From: Bacillota bacterium
GTDB taxonomy: Bacteria; Bacillota; Clostridia; Lachnospirales; Lachnospiraceae
NCBI GenBank assembly: GCA_029224465.1
Contig: JAQXUQ010000008.1
Span: 17,272-81,271, forward strand
DNA length: 64,000 nt
Reading direction: 5' to 3'
A program made the position numbers and the translations under genes. Positions 34,923 to 44,325 of the stretch are shown one piece after another; the stretch's first letter is position 1, and each line of letters begins with the position of its first letter. Under the pieces are notes generated by a model. The model searched no databases. It had not been told where the DNA came from and saw nothing but the letters and a program-made list of their open reading frames with translations.

Positions 34923-36377
34923 ATGCAGAAAATTGGAGAAGAGTGCGGCGTATTCGGAATCTGGTCTCCGGTAAAACAAAATCTCGCGTTCACCGCTTAC
35001 TACGCGTTGTTTGCTCTGCAGCACAGAGGGCAGGAAGCGGCCGGCATTGCCGTCAATGATGACGGCGTTTTCCGTTATCACAGAGATCTGGGGCTTGTTC
35101 ACGAAGTATTCGATAAAGAAGAGCTGGACCGTCTCGGCGGAGGGAATATTGCGGTCGGCCATGTCCGCTATTCGACAAGCGGGGTTTCCAACAGAAGCAA
35201 CGCCCAGCCGGTTGTCGTCAAACATATCAAAGGCAGTATGGCACTCTGCCACAACGGCAATCTTGTCAATTCCTATGAGCTGCGCAGTGCCCTCGAGAAC
35301 GACGGCTGCATTTTCCATTCCACGACCGATACCGAGGTCATTTCTTATCTGATTACGAGAGAACGTCTGCATACCGCCAGCATCGAAGAGGCGGTCAACA
35401 ACGTGATAGATAAGATCCACGGCGCGTTTTCTCTTGTCATGATGTCTCCAACCAAGCTGATCGCGGTCCGCGACCCGCACGGTTTCCGCCCGCTCTGCTA
35501 TGGAAAGTGCGCGGACGGCTCGATTGTTTTCGCGTCGGAAAGCTGTGCCCTCGACGCGGTAGGCGCCCGGTTTGAACGGGATCTTCAGCCGGGCGAGATC
35601 ATGATCGTCGATCAGAACGGCATCCGTTCGATCAAAGACCACTGCGGCAAGGTGAAGCCTTCCATGTGTGTTTTTGAGTATATTTATTTCGCACGGCCGG
35701 ATTCCATTATTGACGGTGCGTCCGTGCATGAAGCGAGAATGCGGGCCGGCGCATTTCTGGCGCTCGAGCATCCCGTGCAGGCGGATGTCGTTATCGGCGT
35801 TCCGGACTCGGGGCTCGACGCGGCACTCGGCTATGCCAGACAGTCCGGCATTCCGTACGGCATCGGACTTCTGAAAAACAAATACATCGGAAGAACATTC
35901 ATCTCCCCCGGCCAGGCGGCAAGAGAAGACCTTGTCAAAATCAAGCTGAATCCGATTGCGGAGACGATCAGAGGGAAGAGAGTCGTTCTGATCGATGACT
36001 CGATTGTCCGCGGCACAACGTCGCAGAGGATTGTAAAGCTTGTGCGGGACGCAGGGGCGAAGGAGATCCATTTCCGGGTTTCGGCACCGCCGTTCCTCAA
36101 TCCCTGCTACTACGGCACGGATATCGATTCCAGGGACAACCTGATTGCATGCCATCATTCTGTCAGTGAAATCGCGGAAATTATCGGCGCGGATACGCTG
36201 GGCTATCTTTCCGTAGACAGTGCGATGAAGCTGGCGCAGGGTTCGAACGGGTGCGGGAGTTACTGCGCGGCTTGTTTTGACGGTAATTATCCGACCGAAA
36301 TTCCGGAGAACGGCAAAGACCGCTTCGAACAGAAGATACCGAAAGAATGGTTGGACCGCCACACAAAACAGGAATAA
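34923..36377 (+). CDS. purF: Amidophosphoribosyltransferase
   Basis: First enzyme of purine synthesis, making phosphoribosylamine from PRPP and glutamine (484 residues). It has a short propeptide of seven residues ending EE before the nucleophile Cys8 in ECGVFG, as in the Bacillus type that matures by self-cleavage. The glutaminase domain shows GHVRYSTSG and CHNGNLVN. The phosphoribosyl domain has RPP-loop VVLIDDSIVRGTTSQRIV. The Bacillus-type [4Fe-4S] cysteines are represented by the Cys before HHS and CGSYCAACFDG near the end. AAAGGAACAG precedes the start. It stands alone, outside a pur operon, and ends at a strong terminator. Confidence 0.96.
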   Translation: MQKIGEECGVFGIWSPVKQNLAFTAYYALFALQHRGQEAAGIAVNDDGVFRYHRDLGLVHEVFDKEELDRLGGGNIAVGHVRYSTSGVSNRSNAQPVVVKHIKGSMALCHNGNLVNSYELRSALENDGCIFHSTTDTEVISYLITRERLHTASIEEAVNNVIDKIHGAFSLVMMSPTKLIAVRDPHGFRPLCYGKCADGSIVFASESCALDAVGARFERDLQPGEIMIVDQNGIRSIKDHCGKVKPSMCVFEYIYFARPDSIIDGASVHEARMRAGAFLALEHPVQADVVIGVPDSGLDAALGYARQSGIPYGIGLLKNKYIGRTFISPGQAAREDLVKIKLNPIAETIRGKRVVLIDDSIVRGTTSQRIVKLVRDAGAKEIHFRVSAPPFLNPCYYGTDIDSRDNLIACHHSVSEIAEIIGADTLGYLSVDSAMKLAQGSNGCGSYCAACFDGNYPTEIPENGKDRFEQKIPKEWLDRHTKQE

Positions 36378-36398
36378 AACAGAACAATCATCTGCAGG

Positions 36399-36427
36399 GA
36401 GCGCGGCAGGTCCGCGCTCTTTTTTTA
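36399..36427 (+). terminator. Terminator of purF
   Basis: Perfect 8-bp arms GAGCGCGG / CCGCGCTC with a 5-base loop and a T-run of seven bases. Confidence 0.9.
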
Positions 36428-36456
36428 TTGCAATTTCGACCCGCGCGGAATAGAAT
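36428..36456 (+). promoter_or_regulatory. Promoter of the MacAB / GntR transporter operon
   Basis: TTGCAA (36428-36433), 17 bases, TAGAAT (36451-36456). It lies directly between the purF terminator and a palindromic operator candidate. Confidence 0.65.
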
Positions 36457-36458
36457 AA

Positions 36459-36490
36459 CTGTATTAATACATGCAGTACACTTAATACAG
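36459..36490 (+). promoter_or_regulatory. Operator candidate, twin palindromes
   Basis: A perfect 12-base palindrome TGTATTAATACA (36460-36471) is followed by a second, imperfect copy (36478-36489, ending TTAATACA). Together they form a larger dyad with outer arms CTGTATTAA and TTAATACAG. It sits at the predicted start of transcription, where a repressor would block. The YtrA-type GntR protein encoded within the same operon (40774) is the obvious candidate, by inference. Confidence 0.55.
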
Positions 36491-36544
36491 AAAGCGCTGC
36501 AGAGGAATCAAAGATCTAATGCACCGGGCAGGGGAGAAATTGCG

Positions 36545-38659
36545 ATGCGCAAAGCAGACAAAACCAGACGCACAGGTAAAAAGAAGCATGGAAAACGGAT
36601 CATTGCGGTGGTGCTGATCCTGGCTGCGGCGGCGGTGGCCGGCTTTTTCCTGTACAGACATTTTCATCAGCAGGAAGAGATGCCGGCCGATACGCAGCCC
36701 GCGCCGGAACAGGTGATCCGCACCGATCTGGAGAATATCTACAGCGCATCCGGCAGCGTTATCAGCGCGGATGAAGATAACGCGAATCCGCAGAGCTTCG
36801 GCGATACCACATATCCGATCAACGAAGTGTTTGTCAAGGTAGGGGACAGCGTGAAGGCAGGAGACCGTCTGTATACGCTGGATATGACCGACGTTGAAAA
36901 TGATATCGCGCTTGCGCAGAAAAAGCTTTCGATCGAACAGCAGCAGAATGCGATTGATCAGGCGGCTGCCGGAAGAGCGGTCCGGTCCGCGCAGGAGACA
37001 TCCGCGCAGCAGTACGAGGACGCAACGAGAACGCTGACCGAGCAGGCGGAAGATACCAATAAAGCCATTCTGGAGCAGGTGCATTCACAGCAGGATGTCG
37101 ACAGATTCATCAGGGCGGAATCCGACGCGAAGGCGGCGCTCGATGCCGCGCAGAAAGCAGCGGATGCGGCTGATCAGAAGTACGCAGGGCTGCAGAGCGC
37201 TGTCAGTAACGCGCAGAGGGCCTCCAATGACGCTTCGCAGGCGGCCGCGTCGGCGCCGGATATTTCAAAGCTGACGCCGCCCGCAGAGCCTGCATTGCCG
37301 CAGGAGCCGGTGGCACCGACAGCCCCTGCTGTGCCTGTCAAACAGGACGGTGAAACGCAGGAGCACTATGATGCGGTAATGGGAGAATATGCGGACGCCA
37401 AGCGAAAGTATGATCAGGATCAGGCGGCATATGAGAATGCCCTCAAGGCTTATAACGAGCAAAAGGATCAGCTGATGGCTGATTATAATAAAGCGAAAGC
37501 GGAATATGACAAGCAGGTTGCAGATTACAACGCTGCAAAGGCGAAATCCGGGGAAAGCGCGCAGAAAGTAACCGACGCCTCTTACGCGCTCACGCAGGCA
37601 CAGCAGAATCTTTCGGATTATTCCGCGGAGCATGACAAAACCTCTGCCGCGCTGTCCAAAGCGCAGAGCGACTATGACGCGGCAAAGTCCGCGAGGGAAG
37701 CCGCGGAAGCAGCTTTGAAGACCGCGCAGCAGGGTGTTACCAGCAGCGTCCGCTCTCTGGAGCAGCAGGGCTCTGCCACAAAAACCGCAAACCGCTCGAC
37801 TTATGAAAGCGAGCTTTCCGCGAAAGACAGCGCTGCCAAGCAGGCGCTTGCAAATCAGGCCGGAACGCTGGACGCGCAGGATACTTTGAAAAGGGCGAAA
37901 CAAAAACTCGAAAACGGTACGGTCTACGCGGAGATGGACGGTACGGTTACCGCGGTCAACATCGTGCCGGGACAGTCTTATTCCGGCGCGGGCGCAGTCG
38001 TGATCAATAATCTCGGCCAGATGAAAGTGACGGTCAATGTCGACGAAGGCCACATCGCGGATCTGCATGTCGGGACGCCGGTCCGCATCAAAACAGACTC
38101 CACGGGGGAAGAAACGCTGACGGGTAAGGTCTGTTTTACCGCGCTGACACCGGTTTCGGATACGGAAACACCCTCGGATCCGAAGGCGGGCAGCGGCAGC
38201 AGTACCTCTTCTCAATCGTCGCAGAGCGGCACCGGCCAGAACAAAGGAAAAGCGCAGTACCGTGTCGACATCTCGCTGGATCAGGCAAACGAGCGCCTGC
38301 GCCTTGGTATGACCGCGAGGATCGACTTTGTCCTTGCCAGTGAAAAGAATGTGCTGGCCGTGCCTACGTCCTGCATAACAACAGATCCGGACGGCAGCTC
38401 TTACGTAACTGTTCTTCGCGGCGCGTCTCCCGAAGCCGCAGAGGCAATGACCGGGGCAGCGGAAGATGCCGGATCAGCGGACAGCGCGCCGGGAACGGAT
38501 GATCTGGGGCAGAGCATGCAGATCCCTGTTGAAACCGGCATTTCCAACGACTATTACACCCAGATTACGTCGGGCGATCTGAGGGAAGGAGATCAGGTTC
38601 TGCCGGCGGCTTCTTCCGGGGGCTCCGAAGACGGGATGCTGAGCGGCATCTACGGCTGA
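36545..38659 (+). CDS. MacA/HlyD-like efflux adaptor with long coiled coil
   Basis: Membrane-anchored periplasmic-adaptor-like protein of 704 residues working with the MacB-type transporter encoded next. One N-terminal membrane span (residues ~18-38) follows a basic stretch. A first half-lipoyl/beta-barrel part contains NEVFVKVGDSVKAGDRLYTL. Residues ~130-480 are a long Ala/Gln/Lys-rich coiled coil interrupted at ~240-330 by a Pro-rich segment (PAEPALPQEPVAPTAP) and repeats like KAEYDKQVADYNAAKAK. The second lipoyl half reads ENGTVYAEMDGTVTAVNIVPGQSY, followed by the beta-barrel and a Gly/Ser-rich loop (~550-575). The ATG at 36545 follows GGGGAGA. The open frame upstream is spurious. Confidence 0.88.
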   Translation: MRKADKTRRTGKKKHGKRIIAVVLILAAAAVAGFFLYRHFHQQEEMPADTQPAPEQVIRTDLENIYSASGSVISADEDNANPQSFGDTTYPINEVFVKVGDSVKAGDRLYTLDMTDVENDIALAQKKLSIEQQQNAIDQAAAGRAVRSAQETSAQQYEDATRTLTEQAEDTNKAILEQVHSQQDVDRFIRAESDAKAALDAAQKAADAADQKYAGLQSAVSNAQRASNDASQAAASAPDISKLTPPAEPALPQEPVAPTAPAVPVKQDGETQEHYDAVMGEYADAKRKYDQDQAAYENALKAYNEQKDQLMADYNKAKAEYDKQVADYNAAKAKSGESAQKVTDASYALTQAQQNLSDYSAEHDKTSAALSKAQSDYDAAKSAREAAEAALKTAQQGVTSSVRSLEQQGSATKTANRSTYESELSAKDSAAKQALANQAGTLDAQDTLKRAKQKLENGTVYAEMDGTVTAVNIVPGQSYSGAGAVVINNLGQMKVTVNVDEGHIADLHVGTPVRIKTDSTGEETLTGKVCFTALTPVSDTETPSDPKAGSGSSTSSQSSQSGTGQNKGKAQYRVDISLDQANERLRLGMTARIDFVLASEKNVLAVPTSCITTDPDGSSYVTVLRGASPEAAEAMTGAAEDAGSADSAPGTDDLGQSMQIPVETGISNDYYTQITSGDLREGDQVLPAASSGGSEDGMLSGIYG

Positions 38660-38672
38660 AACGGAGACGCGT

Positions 38673-39374
38673 ATGGACAGCATCATTCATCTTGAGAAAA
38701 TTATTAAGAAATATTATATCGGCACCGAGAATGAACTCGAAGTTCTGCATGGAATCGACCTCGATGTGGAGGAAGGCGAGTTCACCTCGATCGTCGGAGA
38801 ATCCGGCTCCGGCAAGAGCACGCTCATGAACATCATCGGGATTCTGGACCGGCCGACCGAGGGAAACTATGAGCTTCTGGGAATTGATATCGGAAGTCTC
38901 TCCGACGACGCCTGCGCGGCGATCAGGGGGAAACAGATCGGGTTTGTTTTTCAGACCTATAACCTGATCCCCAGAATGAGCGCACGTGAGAACGTGGAAG
39001 TTCCGCTTCTGTACGCGGGCATGCCGCCGGCGCAGCGGAAGGAACGCGCCGAGTATCTTTTAGAGCTCGTCGGTATGCAGGACCGGATGGATCACAGTCC
39101 GGATGAACTCTCCGGCGGACAGAAGCAGAGAGTCGCGATTGCGAGGGCTATGGCAAATGATCCGGCGATGATCCTCGCGGACGAACCGACCGGCGCTCTC
39201 GACTCCGCGACAAGCCGGATGATCATGGATATCTTCCACAGGCTTCACACAGAACAGGGAAAGACGATCCTGCTGATCACGCATTCGCAGAATCTTGCGG
39301 AGGAAACGCCCAGAATTCTGACACTGATGGACGGAAGGATCACGGGGGAAAGGAGAGGCGCGCATGCTGGGTGA
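38673..39374 (+). CDS. ABC transporter ATP-binding protein, MacB/LolD type
   Basis: ATPase subunit of 233 residues. Walker [11 protein letters not shown]-loop [18 protein letters not shown] (typical of the LolD/MacB/FtsE group), signature [15 protein letters not shown], Walker [13 protein letters not shown] and the switch His in LLITHSQ are all intact. Both partners lie in the same operon: the adaptor upstream (13-base gap) and the permease downstream (11-base overlap). The complex probably exports a peptide, antibiotic or lipid-like compound using mechanotransmission rather than direct transport. Confidence 0.95.
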   Translation: MDSIIHLEKIIKKYYIGTENELEVLHGIDLDVEEGEFTSIVGESGSGKSTLMNIIGILDRPTEGNYELLGIDIGSLSDDACAAIRGKQIGFVFQTYNLIPRMSARENVEVPLLYAGMPPAQRKERAEYLLELVGMQDRMDHSPDELSGGQKQRVAIARAMANDPAMILADEPTGALDSATSRMIMDIFHRLHTEQGKTILLITHSQNLAEETPRILTLMDGRITGERRGAHAG

Positions 39375-40662
39375 GAATGTAAGGCTTGCTTTTAAAAGCA
39401 TGGCCGCCAATAAACTACGGACTTTCCTTACCATGCTGGGCATCATCATCGGCATTGCCGCGGTCATCGCGATCATGACCGTGGGAAACTCCCAGACTGC
39501 CGAAAACGAACGCCAGAATTCGATGTACGGTGTCAACACCATGAATGTCTACATGTGGCTGAAGGACGGAATCCAGCTGGATGAGAACACCGACATGAGC
39601 CGCTATCAGCCGCAGTTCACGAAGGAAATGATGCAGAAGATGGTGGACAACTACAGTGACAAAATTGAGGCGGTCGCGGTCACGAGCTGGGCAGGCAGCG
39701 GGACGGCTTACCCGGACAAGGCAAAAGATGAAAAGGTCTACGCGAACTTTGATCTGCAGGGCGTGAACCCCGGGTATTTTACGGTCAATGCCGGCATGGT
39801 GCCGCTGCAGGAGGGAAGAGTTTTTGCGGACAATGAGCTCAAGGGCGACAGCTATGTCTGCGTTGTTTCCGATCTTTTTGCGAAGAGCCTGTACGGGGAA
39901 GATGTCAGCGCGGCGCTCGGGAAAAGGGTAAGCTGCACAATCAACGGAGAAGCTGGTTATACTTATACAATCATCGGCGTATACTCTGTCAACATGGGCG
40001 ATATGGGTCAGATGGACGCCTCGTCTCTCAAGGACATGTCCACAACCATGTATATTCCGTACCGGAACGCGGTTACGATGGCGCTTGTAAACGACAAAAC
40101 TGCGGACAAGATCAGCTATTTCGATATCGGCGCGGTCCCCGGAACCGATGTGATCAGTTTCAGTCAGGAGCTGCAGGATTATCTGACATCGCTTCTGCCT
40201 GCGGACTCGAATTTCCAGATCAACGTGTACAACAATCAGGAGTGGATCAAGCAGGCAAATGAGAACATGAAACGCCAGACGCTGACCATCACGTTAATCG
40301 GCGCGATCGCGCTCCTTGTCGGCGGTATCGGTGTCATGAACATCATGACCGTATCGATCACCGAAAGAACGAGAGAGATCGGAACCAGAAAAGCACTCGG
40401 AGCGAGGAAGCGGGATATCCGGCTGCAGTTCATCACAGAAGCCGTTATTCTGAGCCTTACGGGAGGCGTTATCGGTATTGCCGCCGGTATTCTGACGGGC
40501 CTGCTTGTATGCAGGTTTGTACAGGGAATCCCGCCGGTTGTTTCTCCTGCGAGTGTTGTGATCTCGTTTCTGTTTTCCATCGCGGTCGGAATCTTTTTCG
40601 GATTTTATCCGGCCAGCCGCGCGGCAAAACTGGATCCGATCGAAGCGCTTCGTTATGAGTAA
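39364..40662 (+). CDS. MacB-like ABC transporter permease
   Basis: Permease of 432 residues with the MacB layout: an N-terminal span (MAANKLRTFLTMLGIIIGIAAVIAIMTVG, in two parts), a large extracytoplasmic MacB_PCD domain (~45-285), and three C-terminal spans. The FtsX-like C-terminal domain includes GGIGVMNIMTVSITERTREIGTRKALGARK and the closing AAKLDPIEALRYE. Intact. The gene overlaps the ATPase gene and is followed after 111 bases by the GntR gene. That gap holds an imperfect direct repeat (TAACG[C/T]GCCGC) and no terminator. Confidence 0.94.
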   Translation: MLGENVRLAFKSMAANKLRTFLTMLGIIIGIAAVIAIMTVGNSQTAENERQNSMYGVNTMNVYMWLKDGIQLDENTDMSRYQPQFTKEMMQKMVDNYSDKIEAVAVTSWAGSGTAYPDKAKDEKVYANFDLQGVNPGYFTVNAGMVPLQEGRVFADNELKGDSYVCVVSDLFAKSLYGEDVSAALGKRVSCTINGEAGYTYTIIGVYSVNMGDMGQMDASSLKDMSTTMYIPYRNAVTMALVNDKTADKISYFDIGAVPGTDVISFSQELQDYLTSLLPADSNFQINVYNNQEWIKQANENMKRQTLTITLIGAIALLVGGIGVMNIMTVSITERTREIGTRKALGARKRDIRLQFITEAVILSLTGGVIGIAAGILTGLLVCRFVQGIPPVVSPASVVISFLFSIAVGIFFGFYPASRAAKLDPIEALRYE

Positions 40663-40773
40663 CGCGCCGCAGGCGGACGGGACGCAAGCCCTGTGTAACG
40701 TGCCGCGCTCAGACGGGGTGCTGCCAGCCGCAGGAAACGCACTGAAGCCAGATGAAAGAGGTTGAAATGGTTT

Positions 40774-41157
40774 ATGAACATAATTGATTATCAGGACGCC
40801 CGGCCGATCTACGAACAGATCTGCGACGGATACAAGACGCTGATCCTGAAGAAAGTGATGCTTCCGAATGATCCGATGCCGTCGGTACGCAGTCTTGCCG
40901 TGGATTTGTCGACGAATCCCAACACCGTGCAGCGCGCCTTTTCGGAACTCGAACGGCAGGGGTTCATTTATACGGTGAAGGGTAAGGGCAGTTTTGTAAA
41001 CGGCGATGCGCCGCTTCTGGAAAACAAGAAAAAAGAGCTGATTAACCGGCTTGTCCTGTGGATGAAAGAGGCGGGAGAGCTAGGCTTTGACGCGGATCAG
41101 CTTTATCAGGCGGCACTGGCTCTGAAAACCGGCAGCAGTGGAGGGATGATCCAATGA
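40774..41157 (+). CDS. GntR family regulator, YtrA subfamily
   Basis: Transcription regulator of 127 residues. A winged-helix DNA-binding domain (residues ~8-75) contains RPIYEQICDGYKTLILK, PSVRSLAVDLSTNPNTVQRAF and LERQGFIYTVKGKGSFV. The short C-terminal dimerisation helix pair, without a ligand domain, is characteristic of the YtrA subfamily. YtrA-type regulators usually repress an adjacent ABC-transporter operon. An in-frame TTG at 40762 would add four residues, but the ATG gives the family N-terminus and better spacing from AAAGAGG. The stop overlaps the next gene by four bases. Confidence 0.88.
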   Translation: MNIIDYQDARPIYEQICDGYKTLILKKVMLPNDPMPSVRSLAVDLSTNPNTVQRAFSELERQGFIYTVKGKGSFVNGDAPLLENKKKELINRLVLWMKEAGELGFDADQLYQAALALKTGSSGGMIQ

Positions 41158-42074
41158 TTGAAACAATGCATCTTACGAAAAAATTCCGCGGCGAGGGAAA
41201 GAGAGTCGTTACCGCGGTCAATGATGTCTCCCTGAAACTGGAAGACGCGAAAGTGTTCGGGCTTGTCGGAACCAACGGCGCCGGTAAGTCCACGCTGCTG
41301 CGCATTCTTTCCGGGGTTATGAAGCAGGATGACGGCATGGTCTGCATCGACCGGGAACCGGTTTATAATAATCCGGAGAGCAAGGCAAAGCTCTTCTTTG
41401 TCCCTTCCGACTCATATTTTTTCAGCGCGGGCTGCCCGATGGACATGGGCGTTTATTATCAGTGTGTCTATGACACTTTTGATATGCAGAAATATCTGAA
41501 GCTTTTAAAAAGCTTCAATCTGGACCCGGAGCGGCGGATCAGCGAGTTTTCCAAAGGCATGAAGAAGCAGCTGTCGATCCTTCTTGCGCTCAGCGCAGGG
41601 ACCAGATATGTTTTGCTCGACGAGACCTTTGACGGGCTCGATCCGCTCGTGCGTCAGGCAATGAAAAGCCTTTTCGCGAATGAAATCGTAAGCCGGGGGC
41701 TCACACCGGTCCTGTCCTCGCATAATCTCAGGGAAATCGAGGATATCTGCGATTCGATCGGGCTGCTGCACCAGGGAGGACTTCTGCTTTCCAGTGATAT
41801 TGAAGATATGAAGCTTGGTATGCAGAAGATTCAGGTCGTATTCGCGTCCGAAGACGACCGTAAAAACGCGGAGGCAATGCTGCATATTCTGACGCATGAG
41901 AGCAGAGGACGGCTGCATACCTATACAGTCAGTGCCTCGAGAGAAGAAGCAGAACAAAAATTCAGAGGGGTTTCAACAGTATTTTTTGAAGTGCTGCCGC
42001 TGTCTCTGGAAGAAATCTTTATCAGTGAAACGGAGGCTTCGGGATATGACATCCGCAAAATCATCCTCAATTAA
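41154..42074 (+). CDS. ABC transporter ATP-binding protein (YtrB-like)
   Basis: ATPase of 306 residues. Walker A GTNGAGKST, Walker B YVLLDETFDGLD and the switch His in SSHNLREIEDICD are present. The signature motif is FSKGMKKQL instead of LSGGQ, a variant usual in YtrB-like exporters. A C-terminal extension of ~90 residues (from ~215) is typical of this group. The start overlaps the gntR stop (ATGA) and the 3' end overlaps the permease gene by 29 bases. Cargo is unknown; a role in envelope stress or bacitracin-like antibiotic response is the family trend, not shown here. Confidence 0.92.
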   Translation: MIETMHLTKKFRGEGKRVVTAVNDVSLKLEDAKVFGLVGTNGAGKSTLLRILSGVMKQDDGMVCIDREPVYNNPESKAKLFFVPSDSYFFSAGCPMDMGVYYQCVYDTFDMQKYLKLLKSFNLDPERRISEFSKGMKKQLSILLALSAGTRYVLLDETFDGLDPLVRQAMKSLFANEIVSRGLTPVLSSHNLREIEDICDSIGLLHQGGLLLSSDIEDMKLGMQKIQVVFASEDDRKNAEAMLHILTHESRGRLHTYTVSASREEAEQKFRGVSTVFFEVLPLSLEEIFISETEASGYDIRKIILN

Positions 42075-44199
42075 TACCTTTTCCGGCATGCAGAAGCTGC
42101 TCTTCAAGAGAAGCTTCTGGCTGGCTGCTTTGAATGTGCTGTATCTTCTGCTGTATTATCCGGCAGGCACGATCATACAGCTTGTCAGAATCGATATGAT
42201 CAATGAGGAGCAGCCGCTTGCGGCGCAGCTCCAGGCAAGATTTTGTGAAGTCAGCACCTGGCTCGGCATCCGCTCCTCCCGGCTGTTTCCTGTCGTACTG
42301 CTTGGCATCATCACAGGGCTGCAGGCGTTTGGATATCTTTTTTCCATGGTTAAGATGGATTTCTATCAGAGCCAGCCGGTCTCCGGAAAAAGAGTGTTCT
42401 TCGGGAAATTTGTGCATGGTATTCTGCTGTTTGAGCTGCCTCTTCTTGTCATCGGAGGTCTCACGATTCCGGTGCTTTATTTCATGCACTCTCTGAACGG
42501 AGCGGGCACGCTGGAGATACTCCTGCAGATGGCGCGGATGAGCATCTATTTCATCAGCGGATACTGCGTTACGATCTTCGCGGCCATGGTAACAGGCAAT
42601 CTTCTGGTAGCAGCAGGCGTTTCCGTCTTTATAAATTCGATGGATATCATCTTCCGGAAGCTCCTCCTGTCCTATGAACAGCAGTTCTTCAAAACCTTTG
42701 TCGGCATGTATGATCTTCCGGAGAAGTATTACGGAATCTTTCCTCTCGGAAACGCATTTTTCGGATCAGAACTGGTCTCAAGCGGACAATATATGTCGGA
42801 TTCCTATTCGCCGATGAGTCTGCAGCTGATGGGGACCCTTTACAGCCGGATTTTTCCTGCGGACGCAGCCGTCGTTCTGACAGGCCTTGTCTGTTTTATC
42901 GCAGGCTATTGCCTTTTTAAGGAACGGAAGGCAGAGTCGGCAGGAAAGTCCGTCATTTTCGCGTCTGTCCGCGGATTGATCAAATTTATCGCAGGGACAG
43001 CTGCGGGACTGGGAATCGGCATCCTGATTTTTGATGTTTTCAATGTTTCCTCCGATGCCGGCAAAAACGGAAATGCGACGATGCTGATCGCGGCAGGTGG
43101 AATCCTGTGCAGCGCGTTTCTGGTATCCTCCCTGATCGAATGTATCTACGAACAGAGCATCCGCGGATTCTTTAAGAATCTGTGGCAGACAACCATCATC
43201 TGCGCGGCCGCTGTTCTGATCATGCTGACTTTCCGGCATGATATCTTCGGATATGACCGGTTTGTGCCGGATGCATCCAAAGTCGCGTACGCGCAGCTGA
43301 CGCATTATCCCGAGCTCGACAGCAATTACAGTCCGGCTGGCAATCAGAACCTGCAAGGCAGCTTTAGCTCATTGATGGATTTGCAGAGGCAGAATATGAA
43401 GCTGACGAATATTCCCGCCGTGATTGATATCGCGAAGGAAGGGCAGGCAGCGCTCGTGCAGTCAGAGGATGACGAAAGCGGCTTTTCGGCGCAGGTCACC
43501 TATTACATGAAAAACGGGAGAATCATCAGCAGAAACCTGCTGATTCCTTATTCGATGGAGAAAAAGAAACTGGATGCTGTCTGGAAATCCGAAGAATACA
43601 GAGAAGGTTACTTCCCTGTATACCACGATGAGGAACGGGTACAGCAGCTGGAAAACTGGGATCTGCAGTATCTAAACGGGGTTGCCGGGAAGAAGGGACC
43701 GCAGGGACTTTACCGGAAGATCGCGCAGGCTTACCGCGAAGATCTTGCGCGGTATGATGCCGCTGCAGCAATGGCGACTCCGATCGGCATTATCCGGTTT
43801 GACGCGGCATGGCCGGTCACCAAGGATTCGACCGGCACAATTTCCCTGGCGGTTTATCCCGGATTTAAAAACACAATTGCGTTACTTAAAAAAGAGAATC
43901 TCTGGCTGGATCCGGCGGCGGACTGCGCGGACCGGATCGAAAAGATCACGGTAAGTTATTATGGTGATGACGGACAAAACGCGTCGCGGACATATACGGA
44001 TTCCGGCAAAATAGAGGAAATCCTAAGACACATGAAACCGGATGATCTTGGCGGCGAACTTACGAGGACGGATGATATGCGGTGGGATGTCAGCATCAAT
44101 ATTATTCCGAAAGACGAATCCGGAAGTCCTACGGGTAATTTCCCGAAAGATGATATTCCGTCTTTTATCGTAAATGATCTGCAGCTGCCGAAAGAGTGA
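42046..44199 (+). CDS. ABC transporter permease with large extracellular domain (DUF6449-like)
   Basis: Membrane protein of 717 residues. The first ~410 residues contain about eight to ten hydrophobic spans of ABC-2-like type (RSFWLAALNVLYLLLYY, FPVVLLGIITGLQAFGYLF, and so on). The last ~300 residues (from ~415) are soluble and would face the outside, with repeats of a mixed alpha/beta fold. The ATG at 42046 is chosen because it follows GGAGG at nine bases and starts the hydrophobic part properly; the longer frame upstream lies within the ATPase gene. It is the last gene of the transporter operon. Confidence 0.85.
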   Translation: MTSAKSSSINTFSGMQKLLFKRSFWLAALNVLYLLLYYPAGTIIQLVRIDMINEEQPLAAQLQARFCEVSTWLGIRSSRLFPVVLLGIITGLQAFGYLFSMVKMDFYQSQPVSGKRVFFGKFVHGILLFELPLLVIGGLTIPVLYFMHSLNGAGTLEILLQMARMSIYFISGYCVTIFAAMVTGNLLVAAGVSVFINSMDIIFRKLLLSYEQQFFKTFVGMYDLPEKYYGIFPLGNAFFGSELVSSGQYMSDSYSPMSLQLMGTLYSRIFPADAAVVLTGLVCFIAGYCLFKERKAESAGKSVIFASVRGLIKFIAGTAAGLGIGILIFDVFNVSSDAGKNGNATMLIAAGGILCSAFLVSSLIECIYEQSIRGFFKNLWQTTIICAAAVLIMLTFRHDIFGYDRFVPDASKVAYAQLTHYPELDSNYSPAGNQNLQGSFSSLMDLQRQNMKLTNIPAVIDIAKEGQAALVQSEDDESGFSAQVTYYMKNGRIISRNLLIPYSMEKKKLDAVWKSEEYREGYFPVYHDEERVQQLENWDLQYLNGVAGKKGPQGLYRKIAQAYREDLARYDAAAAMATPIGIIRFDAAWPVTKDSTGTISLAVYPGFKNTIALLKKENLWLDPAADCADRIEKITVSYYGDDGQNASRTYTDSGKIEEILRHMKPDDLGGELTRTDDMRWDVSINIIPKDESGSPTGNFPKDDIPSFIVNDLQLPKE

Positions 44200-44325
44200 A
44201 TGCGCAGCCGGGAAGCCCTGGAATTTCATTTTGTGTGTAGATCCGCTTTTGTGTGTTATATTAGTACGTATATCGGCGCTCGGCGCCGCATTACGGAATA
44301 TATTTTTATGCAAAGAGGTAACTGA

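Noticed and set aside
34788..36362. 524-codon open frame antisense to purF
   Set aside because: It lies wholly opposite an unmistakable purF, shows no domain, and has no ribosome binding site. Long antisense frames are expected here from the GC-rich codon use.
40663..40761. Imperfect direct repeat TAACG[C/T]GCCGC as a mobile-element footprint
   Set aside because: Only two short, diverged copies exist, with no transposase, inverted ends or target duplication.
44274..44288. CGGCGC/GCGCCG hairpin before lepA as a terminator
   Set aside because: It has no T-run and sits in the lepA leader; it may affect translation, but this cannot be judged from the sequence.
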